Made by a program: the position numbers and the translations under genes. The notes beneath the pieces are model-generated. The model did not search any database. It was not told the origin of the DNA and saw only the letters and a program-made list of their open reading frames with translations. Positions 1 through 9,800 of a DNA stretch of 64,000 nt are shown one piece after another (the first letter of the stretch is position 1; each line of letters opens with the position of its first letter). Source of the DNA: Ryuthela nishihirai (Eukaryota > Arthropoda > Arachnida > Araneae > Heptathelidae). The stretch covers positions 46,532,307 through 46,596,306 of the forward strand of contig JAWZYU010000020.1 of NCBI GenBank assembly GCA_038380435.1, read 5' to 3'.

Positions 1-59
1 TTAATCAATAGTAAATACACATAGTTACATGTTGATATAGAAATCAATAAAACAATAAA

Positions 60-310
60 TAGTTTCGTGAAAAAAAAAAAACGAGTTTTGCCGATGCGCG
101 GGACTCGATCCCGTATCTCTCCAGATTCTATGATCGGGGAAAGAAGTTGTCTTCCCCGATCATAGATGGCGCCATGAGCGACAAGTTCGGGAAGATTTAT
201 AAATGACATTAGTGGATAATTAACGGATCGACAGCTAGTTTAGTGGTTAGAACACTCTGGCAGAATCTATATAGACGTGGATTGGAGTCTCGCGCATCAG
301 TAAAGCTCTT
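60..310. repeat. Fold-back pair of tRNA-like sequences
   Basis: A plus-strand tRNA-like stretch at 233-302 has a D-arm-like TAGTTTAGTGGTTAGAAC and a T-arm-like segment. It is matched by an inverted partial copy at 85-130, where both carry GATGCGCG followed by GACTC. The centre holds a perfect 15-bp inverted repeat, TCTATGATCGGGGAA at 127-141 and its complement at 152-166, with a 10-nt loop. Both tRNA-like arms run outward into T-rich sequence when read 5' to 3'. The plan is the same as at 6933-7205. No TSD was found here. Confidence 0.5.
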
Positions 311-364
311 TTTCCCCCAAAAAAATTATTTATTATTTTTCAACTTTTGCTTTCGCAAGTTTAG

Positions 365-590
365 TTGTTTTTACCTCTGAGCAGCACTTTATTTTTATGC
401 ACAGAATGGATTAAATGGCCAAATCAGAAAGACTCCACGAACTCAGAGTCGGGTAAGGGAACGAGATCCGCGGGCCAGCTGTTAGGAGATAGATGAGAGC
501 TTCCCATCAAAGCCATCCAACGTGTAAATCATATGGGTTTCCTGCATATAGAACCACGGTTTAACGCACTGCGGCCTTTCCAAGTCCACA
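365..590 (-). repeat. SINE-A, old diverged copy
   Basis: Tail-half SINE-A landmarks are present in order on the minus strand: the ACCTCTGAGCAGCACTT tail block, the GGCTAAATGGCC-like block, the CAGCTGTTAGGAGA block and the CGGCCTTTCCAAG block. Many substitutions separate it from the consensus and the tRNA head is missing. Confidence 0.7.
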
Positions 591-660
591 CAATGGCTAT
601 GTCCACACTTTTGCGCTCTCATCTTCAACTTCACTCTCAACTTTCAATTCCGCTGTCCAG

Positions 661-1448
661 GGTTGGGTTGTTTTACCTCTGAGCGGCACTTTTTTTGCAC
701 ACCATGGGCTAAATGGCCAGGTCACATGGACCCCGAAGGCTCAGAGAAGTTTGGGGGAGGGGACCCACTGGAACAGCTGTTGGGAGACAGATGGTAGCCT
801 CCCGTCAAGGCCATCCAGTGTGTTCTTTAACGCGCACAGGGTATGGCTCTCCCGCACACGGGTTGGGTTGGGTTGTTTTACCTCTGAGCGGCACTTTTTT
901 GCACACCATGGGCTAAATGGCCAGGTCACATGGACCCCGAAGGCTCAGAGAAGGTTATGGGAGGGGACCCACTGGAACAGCTGTTGGGAGACAGATGGTA
1001 GCCTCCCGTCAAGGCCATCCAGCGTGTTCTTTAACGTGCACAGGGTATGACTCTCCCGCACACGGGGCCACGGCTTAACGTCCATTCCGACGGACGGCGG
1101 CCTTTCCAAGCCCATCGGTGTCCCCTACTGACCGTGGGCAGGGCGGGGAATTTTGCGGAGATAAATCTCAACGCTGACCCAGCTGGGACTCGAACCTGGG
1201 AACTACAGATTACGAGCCTGGCGCGCTACCGACTGAGCCACCCCCGCCCCCCGCACACGGGGCCATGGCTTAACGTCCCATCCGACGGACGGACGGCCTT
1301 TCCAAGCCCATCGGTGTCCCCTACTGACCGTGGGCAGGGCGGGGAATTTTGCGGAGATAAATCTCAACGCTGACCCAGCTGGGACTCGAACCTGGGAACT
1401 ACAGATTACGAGCCTGGCGCGCTAACGATTGAGCCCCCCCCCGCCCCC
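661..1448 (-). repeat. SINE-A host copy split by a second SINE-A
   Basis: The tail half lies at 661-862 and the head half, including the tRNA-like T-arm GGTTCGAGTCCCAG read on the minus strand, lies at 1251-1448. The interruption is flanked by the 11-bp direct repeat CCGCACACGGG at 852-862 and 1251-1261. The host contained this sequence once, so the repeat is a target-site duplication. Confidence 0.9.
863..1250 (-). repeat. SINE-A, full length, nested in SINE-A
   Basis: This is a complete copy and a good reference for the family. In sense order it has a G-rich start, the A-box-like TGGCTCAGTCGGTAGCGC, an anticodon-like loop CTCGTAA, the B-box-like GGTTCGAGTCC, a GACGTTAAGCC...CACGTTAAAGAACACG central region, and the tail TAAAACAACCCAACCC. 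The head resembles elongator tRNA-Met, but the anticodon position reads CGT. It inserted in the same orientation as its host, with an 11-bp TSD. Confidence 0.92.
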
Positions 1449-1950
1449 CGAGTAGTCCAGCGCATGCCTTAGATGGAATGCGTTAGACGCATGCCTTCAA
1501 CTGTCTACACCTATGTGTCAAATAGCTTTCAATTTTTCACCAGTGCAGACGTGAAGATGCAATGGACGTAACTGATGCTGCTATGTTAGCGGCTATAAGA
1601 ATGAATGAACATGGATTACTTTAATGTCGGCTGAAGGTCCCATGTCACGTCAACACAAGTACTTGTAGAGTTATATAACATAGGTAGAATATATAGTGAA
1701 ACATTTAGTGAAAATATTATAAATGAAAGTTTTATTTTTATTTTTTTGTAATAATATTATTTTATTAATAATAATTTTATAACGAATAATTTATTTTGTT
1801 CTATAACGAATATATTTATTAATGATAATTTATAAAGACCAATGTTTGTCTGACGACATGGTGAACAAAAAACACAATCTCAATAATTACAAAAACAGAA
1901 CGAAACCTGCCAGACAAACTACGAAGTTGCACGGAATGTTGAACAAAAAT
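1449..1950. other. Single-copy AT-rich spacer
   Basis: No gene or repeat family was recognised. The left part has a short inverted motif (GCGCATGCC and GACGCATGCC). The remainder from about 1660 is very AT-rich. Confidence 0.6.
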
Positions 1951-1963
1951 CCACTGCTGGTGG

Positions 1964-2346
1964 GGGCGGGGGTGGCTCCGTCGGTAGCGCGCCAGGCTCG
2001 TAATCTGTAGTTCCCAGGTTCGAGTCCCAGCTGGGTCAGCGTTGAGATTTATCTCCGCAAAACTCCCCGCCCTGCCCACGGTTTGTAGAGAACACCGATG
2101 GGCTTGGAAAGGCCGCCGTCCGTCGGATGGGACGTTAAGCCGTGGCCCCGTGTGCGGAAGAGCCATACCCTGTGCACGTTAAAGAATACATGGGATAGCC
2201 TTGGCGGGAGGCTACCATCTGTCTCCCAACAGCTGTTCCAGTGGGTCCCCTCCCCAAACATTCTCTGAGCCTTCGAGGTCCATGTGACCTGGCCATTTAG
2301 CCCATGGTGTGCAAAAAAGTGCCGCTCAGAGGTAAAACAACCCAAC
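1964..2346 (+). repeat. SINE-A, full length
   Basis: The full head-to-tail copy is bounded by a perfect 13-bp TSD, CCACTGCTGGTGG, at 1951-1963 and 2347-2359. These TSDs define the family ends as a G-rich 5' start and a CAACCCAA-type 3' end. Confidence 0.93.
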
Positions 2347-2359
2347 CCACTGCTGGTGG

Positions 2360-2480
2360 AAGCACGTGCGCTACTGCCTGCGTCACTGAAAAACGGCGCC
2401 TTTCAACTGATTTGGGGCATGCCTTTGCGGCGCATGCGGCACAGCGCGTGCGTGTAGCGCACGTAAAACGCACAAACTGT
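2360..2480. other. GC-rich, palindrome-rich single-copy segment
   Basis: This is a local GC- and CpG-rich island in AT-rich surroundings, dense in GCGCATGC/GCACGTGCGC-like palindromic words. No coding frame or promoter core was recognised. Confidence 0.35.
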
Positions 2481-2659
2481 GGACATAGCAAATGAGACAT
2501 CCCTTTATTAAATTGGCATTGCCATAATTTTGAACAAAAAGACTTTAATTTGTTTTTAAATTTTGGAGCAAATACAAGTGATTCAAAGGGTCATAGAAAA
2601 TGTCAGACAGCTGTCTTCTGGAAAGCTATTTCAGATATTGGAACCCTTTCAAGAATAGA

Positions 2660-2872
2660 GCCGTCCCGTGGCCAAGTGGTTAGCGCACTTGGCTGCTAAT
2701 CTAACGGACCTGGGTTCGAGCCCCGGAGTAAAGGCATGGATGTTCGTGTGGTTTTTTCTGCTGAGGTCGTCCATCCTCACAGACCTTCTACTCTGGCATA
2801 TAAACTGATAGGCTCCTGTCAGACCTCTGTGGCAAGCAGCTGCTTGAGGAGGTGTTTTTTTTTTATTATTAT
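2660..2872 (+). repeat. SINE-B, full length
   Basis: The head GTGGCCAAGTGGTTAGCGC, with a GCT anticodon-like triplet in CTGCTAA and the B box GGTTCGAGCC, resembles tRNA-Ser(GCT). The body contains the palindrome CAAGCAGCTGCTTG, and the 3' end runs into a T-rich tail. It lacks the hairpin cassette found in composite copies. Confidence 0.88.
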
Positions 2873-3373
2873 CTTCAAGAATAGATTTATTTGACAGCAT
2901 TGGTGTCGTTTGCACATATTTATCATTTTGGAGCTACGAGCAAAGCATAAAAGAATCAAATCGAAATATTTCCATACCGTGGTTTTTCAAATTTTGATTC
3001 GAACACCCAACATATCCCAACAATTTCTTTTGTTCTGTTGGCCACAAAAGGCTCAAAAACTTGAAATATTTACAACTTGAAAATTTTTAAAAGGCCGGAT
3101 TGGCAATAATATCCATAGATTCAATATCTCACATCAATGAAACCTTTTTGCACTAGGGAAAAGAAGTTCTAGAACAACCCACTTCCGTTTTCGGAACATT
3201 TACTAGATGCCATTTTTTTCTCAAAGGATCATGAAATTTCCGTTCAATTCTTTCATGACCGCAACTGAAGGTAAAAATATGTTCTTCTAAATTGCTTCTT
3301 CTGTTTAGTGAAAAAAATAAACTCAAGCCTGGGTATGGGAAATTGAACGATGACCAAAATTCGTATATTAAAT
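2873..3373. other. Single-copy AT-rich spacer
   Basis: No ORF, RNA gene or recognised repeat family was found here. Confidence 0.6.
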
Positions 3374-3757
3374 CGGGGCGGGGGTGGCTCAGTCGGTAGC
3401 GCGTCAGGCTCGTAATCTGCAGTTCCCAGGTTCGAGTCCCAGCTGGGTCAGCGTTGAGATTTATCTCCGCAAAACTCCCCGCCTTGCCCACGGTCAGTAG
3501 GGGATACCGATGTGCTTGGAAAGGCTGTCGTCCGTTGGATGATACGTTAAGCCGTGGCCCCGTGTGCGGGAGAGCACATACCCTGTGCACGTTAAAAACA
3601 CGCTTGATGGTATTGACGGGAGGTAACCATCTGTCTCCCAACAGCTGTTCCAGTGGGTCCTCTCCCCCAACCTTCTCTAAGCCTTCGGGGTCCATGTGAC
3701 CTGGCCATTTAGCCCATGGTGTGCAAAAAAGTGCCGCTCAGAGGAAAACAACCCAAC
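3374..3757 (+). repeat. SINE-A, full length
   Basis: The copy runs from GGGGCGGGGGTGGCTCAG to the AACAACCCAACC tail. Scattered point differences (for example GTCAGGCTCG for GCCAGGCTCG) suggest moderate age. No clear TSD was seen. Confidence 0.9.
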
Positions 3758-3769
3758 CTTATATAAAAC

Positions 3770-4137
3770 TTGGCTCCAGGCACCCTATACAGAACTTGGT
3801 TTCAGGAACACTGTGTAGAACTTTGTTTCAGGGACCCCATACAGAACTTGGCTCCATAGATCCCATACAGAACTTGGCTCCATAGATCCCATACAGAACT
3901 TGGCTCCATGGACCCCATACAAAAGTTGTCTCCAGGGATACCACATAGAACTTGGCTCTAATGATACCATATAGAATCTGACTCCAGGAACCCTACATAG
4001 AACTTGGCTCCAGGTATCTTATATAGAACTTTGAACCCCATACAGAACTTGACTCCAGGGACACCATATAGCATTTGGCTCTAGGAATCCTATATATAAC
4101 TTTGTTCTAAGGACCCCATACAGCACTTGGCTCCAGG
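3770..4137. repeat. Diverged tandem repeat, about 26-bp unit
   Basis: About 14 degenerate units follow the pattern CTTGGCTCC(A)GG..CC(C)ATACAGAA. The period of 26 is clearest at 3785-3925. The reverse frame is open and gives a repetitive peptide, but its units diverge like non-coding minisatellite DNA. Confidence 0.85.
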
Positions 4138-5748
4138 GACCTCAATTTCTTAATCCATTTTGTTCTTATTCGATGATGTAAATAAAAAGTAGTTTGTTAA
4201 TTCACGTAACTGAAAGCATCGTCCCATCAGATCAAACAAGTACAAATATTTGAAACAAATTTCCATTAAAATTATTTTTTAAAACTTCTCAAAAGTGATT
4301 TTGGGATCGTTTTTACTTCAAATTCGCTAACTGAATATTACGACTTGAATGCCGATTTATCAGGCAACTCCTCAGCGAAATAATATTCATCGCACCCAGT
4401 AACTTTCTTTTTTGTTTAAAAGCATTCGTCTTATCTTCTTACGACCACACAGAGTATTGAATTTCGCAAGCCGAAGCTCTGTTAGTGACGTTTGAGTTTG
4501 CTATCCCCCTCTCCTCCCCTCCTCCCAGTCTTCTTGTTCATCTTTTCCGAGGATGCTGTGCGCTCTTCGAAATCTGCTTTCTGTGACCAAATGCACCTGA
4601 ACGTTTCCAGAGAATGAAAGAATCTCTTTGTTTGAACTGTCATGTTTTTTTCCCTCCTGATCTTCCTCCTTCTAGTCTCAGAAGAGGGGTGGGTGTGGCG
4701 GCCACGAAGGATGAGGGGATGAAAACAGAGAGAAGGGGGGGGGAGGAGGGCAAAGAGGGGAGGTAACTGGATCGAAAAGCATAAGATCGTCGGAATTGCT
4801 GAACGAGACTCCTTTAATTCCTTTTCCCTTTGAGAGGTCTACGTCTTTGCGTCTTTGTGGCGACATTCGTGATTTTCATTTCCTTTTCTTCCCAGCTTCA
4901 AAGAGAATGTTCTTCGTGGACTCTGCCCCCCTGCGATATTCATGAGCTGGTAGCAGAGTGGCTTGTCAGCTCCAAACCCCGCTGCCGTGCTCCTGCGACT
5001 GACGACCACCCCGCTACTTCGACAACAGCGCTAACATTTGCAGAACTCCTGTTTTACACCCGCTTATCTCGATCAATGTGTATTTCATTTCGTAACGACC
5101 CATGCGATTATGACAGAGGAAGAAGAAGAAGCCGGCACACAATGTATAAACGTCACGGAATCGATACACGCTTCAGCGATGAGGAAGAATTGCTCTTGCT
5201 GGTCAGCAAGAGCAAGTCCCTCTCGCAGCAGACGGTCCCAAGAGTTCTCTGCTGCATCCTCAACAATTCCTGAATTATTTTTTTTTACGCTATTTCTCTT
5301 TTTCGCTAGACCGGAGAGAGAAGGAGAAACTCATCGTCTAAGCCGTGAAAGCTAAGTAGTGGCGGATACATTCGGTTCGTGTGACTAGTGATGAGATCGG
5401 TTCCTGCGTTAAATAGATTTTCTCTCTGCATCCTGATCGAGACGAATTTGTTGTCGTCGGTTGTCTTGTTTGATGTTTGTCTATCCGAAATGACATTTAG
5501 GAGAAGAGCTATGCCTTTCATCTATTCGCCGAAGACTTAACTTCAGGGAATTTCTATTTCGTTACTCTGGGATCGAGGCTTATTCTTAACTGATGCATCG
5601 AGTTGTTTCGCTTGACGAGATTAAGTTTGCTTCCAAATATTGGTGCAGTTGTTTATGACGCAGAATCTTCTCAATGATAATTCTTTCGTCAGAAAGATTG
5701 GTTAAGTTTAAAACTTGGCTGACAATTTTAATTTTTGCTCAACATTTA
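4138..5748. other. Single-copy region, no recognised gene
   Basis: This is one of the longest repeat-free stretches. At 4500-4760 a pyrimidine-rich segment switches to a purine-rich G/A segment. An open plus-strand frame at 4830-5273 begins with a hydrophobic, signal-like stretch but has no ATG at its start. A second frame opens at ATG 5110 and reads to 5355, starting with an acidic run (MTEEEEEAG). Neither matches a family I know. Balanced base composition at 4830-5350 leaves room for an unrecognised exon. Confidence 0.4.
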
Positions 5749-6113
5749 GTTGGGTTGTTTTACTTCTGAACGGTACTTATTTGCACACCATGGGCTAAAT
5801 GTCAGGTCACATGGACTCCGAAGGCTCAGAGAAGGTTGGGGAAGGGGACCCACTGGAACAGCTGTTGGGGGACAGATGGTAGCCTCCCGTCAAGGCCATC
5901 CAGCATGTTCTTTAACGTGCACAGGGTATGGCTCTCTCGTACGCGGGGCCATGACTTAACGTCCCATCCGATGGACGGAGGCCTTACCAAGCCCATCGGT
6001 GACCATGGCAGAGAATTTTGAAGAGATATATCTCAACGCTGACCCAGGTGGGACTCGAACCTGGGAACTGCAGATTACGAGACTAGCGCGATACCGACTG
6101 AGTCACCCCCGCC
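5749..6113 (-). repeat. SINE-A, near full length
   Basis: This is a tail-to-head copy on the minus strand, ending at the G-rich 5' end read as CACCCCCGCC. There are small deletions in the central region (around 5995-6010) and several substitutions. Confidence 0.9.
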
Positions 6114-6429
6114 ACACACATAATGGGGACTTGCACCTCTATATAGCAGGTTACCTGTCTGGCCTGCCGGTGACATCAAACATCATAAATTTCAAGAATG
6201 TCCTAAAATATATGCAACTTCTCTAATTCTGATCATAGAAAAGAAATGTATGCAGGAATGTATTCTTCCCCCCTTGAAGAATCTGGATTTTCAATTGCTC
6301 TATGATGTACCCACTATAAAAGAGAGTATGAAGGAGGGCTTGAGGATGATTATATGTGGTGAGGAGGGAGGAAAGATCCCATTTTCTGGCATTGCAGATA
6401 GAACCTCCACTGTATTGAAATGTGGATTC
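6114..6429. other. Single-copy spacer
   Basis: This spacer lies between SINE-A and a MITE. No coding signature was recognised. Confidence 0.5.
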
Positions 6430-6853
6430 ATTGCGTAGTGACATGAAGGTTGCAAGATCACTAATTTCTAAAAAAAATCGTTGCCAGATATTTTTTTTCT
6501 GAATTCTGTAATCAACCATAGTGTTCGGATACTTTTTTGAGCGACAGTAGGTGGTCATATTATTTTGATACTAGATCGTGTGGGCTCACTCACGGAAATA
6601 TTGAGCGTGTGCAGTTACCGTTCACAGCAAACTGGAGCGTGTGCAGTTGCTGTACACGCTCCAGTTTGCTGTGAACGGTAACTGGAGCGTGTACAGTTGC
6701 TGTACACGCTCCAGATATTTTTCCTGAATTCTGTAATTGCGTGACACGAAGGTTGCCAGATCACTAATTTCTAAAAAAAAATATCGTTGCCAGATATTTT
6801 TTCTGAATTCTGTAATCAACCATAGTGTTCGGATATTATTTTAAGCGGCTGCA
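6430..6853 (-). mobile_element. Tc1-type fold-back MITE with hairpin cassette
   Basis: The order is an arm in reverse orientation (6430-6550) ending GAGCGACAG-TA, then the hairpin cassette (6552-6715) beginning GGTGGTCATATTATTTTG, then a second reverse arm (6716-6853). The arm carries GTTCGGATACTTTTTTGAGC, typical of Tc1/mariner termini. There is no transposase, so it is non-autonomous. Confidence 0.82.
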
Positions 6854-6932
6854 CATCTTAAATGTTATCCGGCCCTTCCAACAAATTCTGTTAGGATTAT
6901 TTTTAGCTGGTTAAAAAAAACTCACCTAATAT

Positions 6933-7205
6933 AGTAATAAAGTATCACAAGAAAACGTCGTGTAGACAAGAAACACTTGAAATAATTAGCTGAAAAAAAT
7001 TTGGTTTGCCCTGAGTGGGATTCGAACCCACGTCTCTCAGAAGCATGCCGGGTGTCTTAACCGCTAGACCACCAGAGACAAACCGTCACATTGCAGAAGA
7101 AAACTGGCAACCGGTTTTTTCAATAATGTGACTCCTGGAATGCTTCTGGGAGACGTGGGTTCGAATCCCACTCAGAACAACCAATTTCTTTCAGATAATT
7201 ATTTC
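6933..7205. repeat. Fold-back tRNA-like retroposon with 14-bp TSD
   Basis: A perfect 14-bp direct repeat, AACTCACCTAATAT, lies at 6919-6932 and 7206-7219. Inside is a minus-strand tRNA-like sequence (about 7008-7084) with D-arm GTCT..AGAC, anticodon stem CCCGG and T-arm GTGGGTTCGAATCCCAC. A plus-strand partial copy of its anticodon to T-arm half lies at 7138-7178. Both copies continue into the same CAG(C/A)TAATTATTTC segment, so the element is an inverted duplication. The acceptor stem is mismatched at position 1 and U33 is absent, so I do not call it a functional tRNA. Confidence 0.75.
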
Positions 7206-7219
7206 AACTCACCTAATAT

Positions 7220-7649
7220 TTTCATTTTGTCCTTCTGTAGATAGTCAACTTTAATTTTTTAGAGATAAATTTTTAAAAAATGATTTTGGTTTAGAATAGA
7301 TGAAATATCATGATTTGCACTTTTCGAATCTTCCAGTAGCTTTAATAATTCCTGAAGCTTTAACAATGTTTACAATGTTAGTAACATTCATTTGAACTGT
7401 CATTTTTTTTACCACATGTTTTTTAATAGCGTCCTCTAACAGTGGAAAAAGTTGGGAAACTATAAATTTTAAATTGCAAACGATCTATTTATGCTAGAAA
7501 TCTGAAATTTTGGTGGTAAAATGTCACGGTCAGGAATGATTTGCCAGCTTCTCCCCAGAGAGATGGCGGTGAAGGCAACTGTTCCGATATAAAGGAAAAC
7601 TTTTTTGTGTTATAGGTGCTAATAAAATATTACTTCTTCTAACAAGATA
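7220..7649. other. Single-copy AT-rich spacer
   Basis: No recognised gene or repeat was found. Confidence 0.55.
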
Positions 7650-8175
7650 GATGCCTTCTAACAGCTGGCCAATGGGTCCGCTCCTTCCAATCTTCTCTGA
7701 GTTCTCGGGGTCCTAGGGGCGGGGGTGCTCAGTCGGTAGCGCGCCAGGCTCGTAATCTGTAGTTCCCAGGTTCGAGTCCCAGCTGGGTTAGCGTTGAGAT
7801 TTATCTCCGCAAAATTCCCGCCCTGCCCACGGTCAGTAGGGGACACCGATGGGCTTGGAAAGGCAGCGTCCGTCGGATGGGACGTTAAGCCGTGGCCCCG
7901 TGTGCGGGAGAGCCATACCCTGTGCACGTTAAAGAACACGCTCGATGGCCTTGACGGGAGGCTACCATCTGTTTCCTAACAGCTGTTCCAGTGGATCCCT
8001 TCCCCCAACCTTCTCTGAGCCTTCGGGTTCCATGTGACCTGGCCATTTAGCCCATGGTGTGCAAAAAAGTGCTGCTCAGAGGTAAAACAACCCAACCCAA
8101 CTCGGGGTCCTTGTGACCTGGACATTTAGCCCATTGTGTGCAAAAAAAAGTGCGGCTCAGAGGTAACCCAACCCA
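7650..8175 (+). repeat. SINE-A tail fragment split by a second SINE-A
   Basis: The host tail lies at about 7650-7714 and 8112-8175. The duplicated target CTCGGGGTCCT at 7704-7714 and 8101-8111 is part of the conserved SINE-A tail region, as in the other nested insertions. Confidence 0.85.
7715..8100 (+). repeat. SINE-A, full length, nested in SINE-A
   Basis: This is a complete head-to-tail copy in the same orientation as its host, with an 11-bp TSD, CTCGGGGTCCT. One G is missing in the head (GGGGGTGCTCAG). Confidence 0.9.
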
Positions 8176-8340
8176 TTTAGGAGGTTTGCATTGATTTCTC
8201 TACACTTTGAACATTTAAGAGAATAATTAGAGGAAGAATACATCGCTAACGGCGAATATGGAATGGTCATTTTCAAAAGAAAATGAAGATTTTCAGTTTC
8301 TATTTTAACTGCCCCGAAAAGTAAAATTCGAACTAATGTA

Positions 8341-8585
8341 TGGTTGAAGACAGATGATAGCCTTCCACCAAGGTCACCCTGTGTGTTCTTTAACGTGCAC
8401 AGGGCTCTCCCGCACACGGAGCCGCGGCTTAACTTCCCATCTGACCGATGGCGGCCTTTCATAGCTCATCGGTATCCCCTACTGACCAAAGGCAAGGTGC
8501 GGAGTTTAGTGGAGATAAATCTCAACGCTGACCCAACGGGACTCGAAGCTGGGAACTGCAGATTACTCGCCCCCCCCCCCCCCTA
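8341..8585 (-). repeat. SINE-A, tail-less copy
   Basis: The central region and T-arm part of the head are present, and the tail beyond the CAGACAGATG block is missing. The head ends in a C14 run (G-run on the sense strand) in place of the A-box region. Confidence 0.82.
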
Positions 8586-8653
8586 TCTAAATGGAACATA
8601 CGATCCATCTAAATTATACGACAAAAGGATCCTTGTTCCAATCCATAAGAGTA

Positions 8654-8867
8654 CTGTCGCTCAAAAAAGTATCTGAATACTACGGTTGATTACAGAATTC
8701 AGATAAAATATCTGGCAACGATTGTTTTAGAAATTAGTGATCTGGCAACCTTCGTGTCACGTGACACGAAGGTTGCCAGCTCACTAATTTCTAAAACAAT
8801 CGTTGCCAGATATTTTATCTGAATTCTGTAATCAACCGTAGTGTTCGGATACTTTTTTGAGCGACAG
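8654..8867. mobile_element. Minimal Tc1-type fold-back MITE, perfect TA TSD
   Basis: This 214-bp element is an almost perfect palindrome with arms of about 107 bp meeting at TCACGTGA. The ends are CTGTCGCTCAAAAAAG and its complement, flanked by TA at 8652-8653 and 8868-8869. It has no cassette and no coding sequence, so it is the simplest copy of the family. It would form a long hairpin in single strand. Confidence 0.93.
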
Positions 8868-8869
8868 TA

Positions 8870-9249
8870 CAGTAATGACAGAAATAAATGCATTTCATTG
8901 ACTGCCAACATAATTCTTTCTTGCGTTTTATTGACATTTAGAAACAGCTGGGATTGCTTCGTCCATTACTGTTAATTGAGACATTGATTCTCCATTACTT
9001 CTTAAAAGTAATAACTTCATCCTTCACTACCGGCTTGAAACTCAAAAATAAGTTTCACTTTTCCTACCGAAGAACGAAAGATTTTAAACTCAAAATAATT
9101 CAGACTATTTTCATCTCTGGAAATTAATCCCAGAATACAATAAAAAGAACAAACCAGACGAAAAAAAAAAAATCTCTTTTGAAGCGTCTTCATTTTAATA
9201 GTAAAATAAATAATAATCTTAAAGCAATATATATATTTTTTAAGAAGTA
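8870..9249. other. Single-copy AT-rich spacer
   Basis: No recognised gene or repeat was found. Confidence 0.55.
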
Positions 9250-9361
9250 TAGTCGTTCAAAAAAGTATCCGAACACTGTGGTCGATTACAGAATTCAGAA
9301 AAAATATCTCGCAACGATGTTTTTAGAAATTAGTGATCTGGCAACCTTCGTGTCACGTGTC
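9250..9361 (+). mobile_element. Solo arm of the Tc1-type MITE
   Basis: One arm, from AGTCGTTCAAAAAAGTATCC to the CACGTG centre, is present without its partner. This could be a deletion product or an insertion remnant. Confidence 0.85.
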
Positions 9362-9415
9362 ATTCAGGAACATCTATTAAGGGTCCTTCATCTCCATCGG
9401 TGGGTTTCGCATTGT

Positions 9416-9566
9416 CGGGTTGGGTTGTTTTACCTCTGGGCGGCACTTTTTTGCACACCATGGGCTAAATGGCCAGGTCACAAGGACCCCGAAGGCTCAG
9501 AGACGGTTGGGGGAGGGGGCCCACTGGAACAGCTGTTGGGAGACAGATCGTAGCCTCCGTCAAGTC
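9416..9566 (-). repeat. SINE-A tail fragment
   Basis: This is the tail block down to the CAGACAGAT..CCGTCAAG block only. The head and central region are absent, as expected of 5' truncation on the sense strand. Confidence 0.85.
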
Positions 9567-9594
9567 CACTTCAAAGATTAGAGATTTGATGTCC

Positions 9595-9800
9595 TGATCA
9601 TTTAAAAACTCCTAGTGTTGATGTCCCAGATTCGAGTTCCAATGTAAGTGCATTGAGATCTCCTACGCTAAACTGCACTTTGTTTTCGGTGAGGCAGGTT
9701 TGACCGTTGGACTTTTTAGTTCTTGGGGTACTTGTGACCTCAATCCATTTTGTAAAAAAAAAAGTTCCCCGAGTGGTTCAACAACAAGCCAATGCAATCT
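9595..9800 (+). repeat. Ancient SINE-A-like remnant
   Basis: Degraded landmarks appear in order: the B-box-like AGATTCGAGTTCC, ATTGAGATCTCC, then the tail-like CTTGGGGTACTTGTGACCTC and AAAAAAGTTCC. The central region is mostly lost. Confidence 0.5.

Noticed and set aside
1163..1240. SINE-A and SINE-B heads as functional tRNA genes
   Set aside because: A and B boxes remain, but the acceptor stems do not pair and each head is fused to a SINE body with TSDs around the whole.
713..1373. Many 60-130-codon frames within SINE-A copies
   Set aside because: They recur only with the SINE, differ in frame limits between copies, and cover tRNA-derived non-coding sequence.
4830..5273. Secreted protein with a signal-like N-terminus
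   Set aside because: The hydrophobic start has no ATG (it would begin at TTG) and no family match. Kept only as a remark in the region entry.
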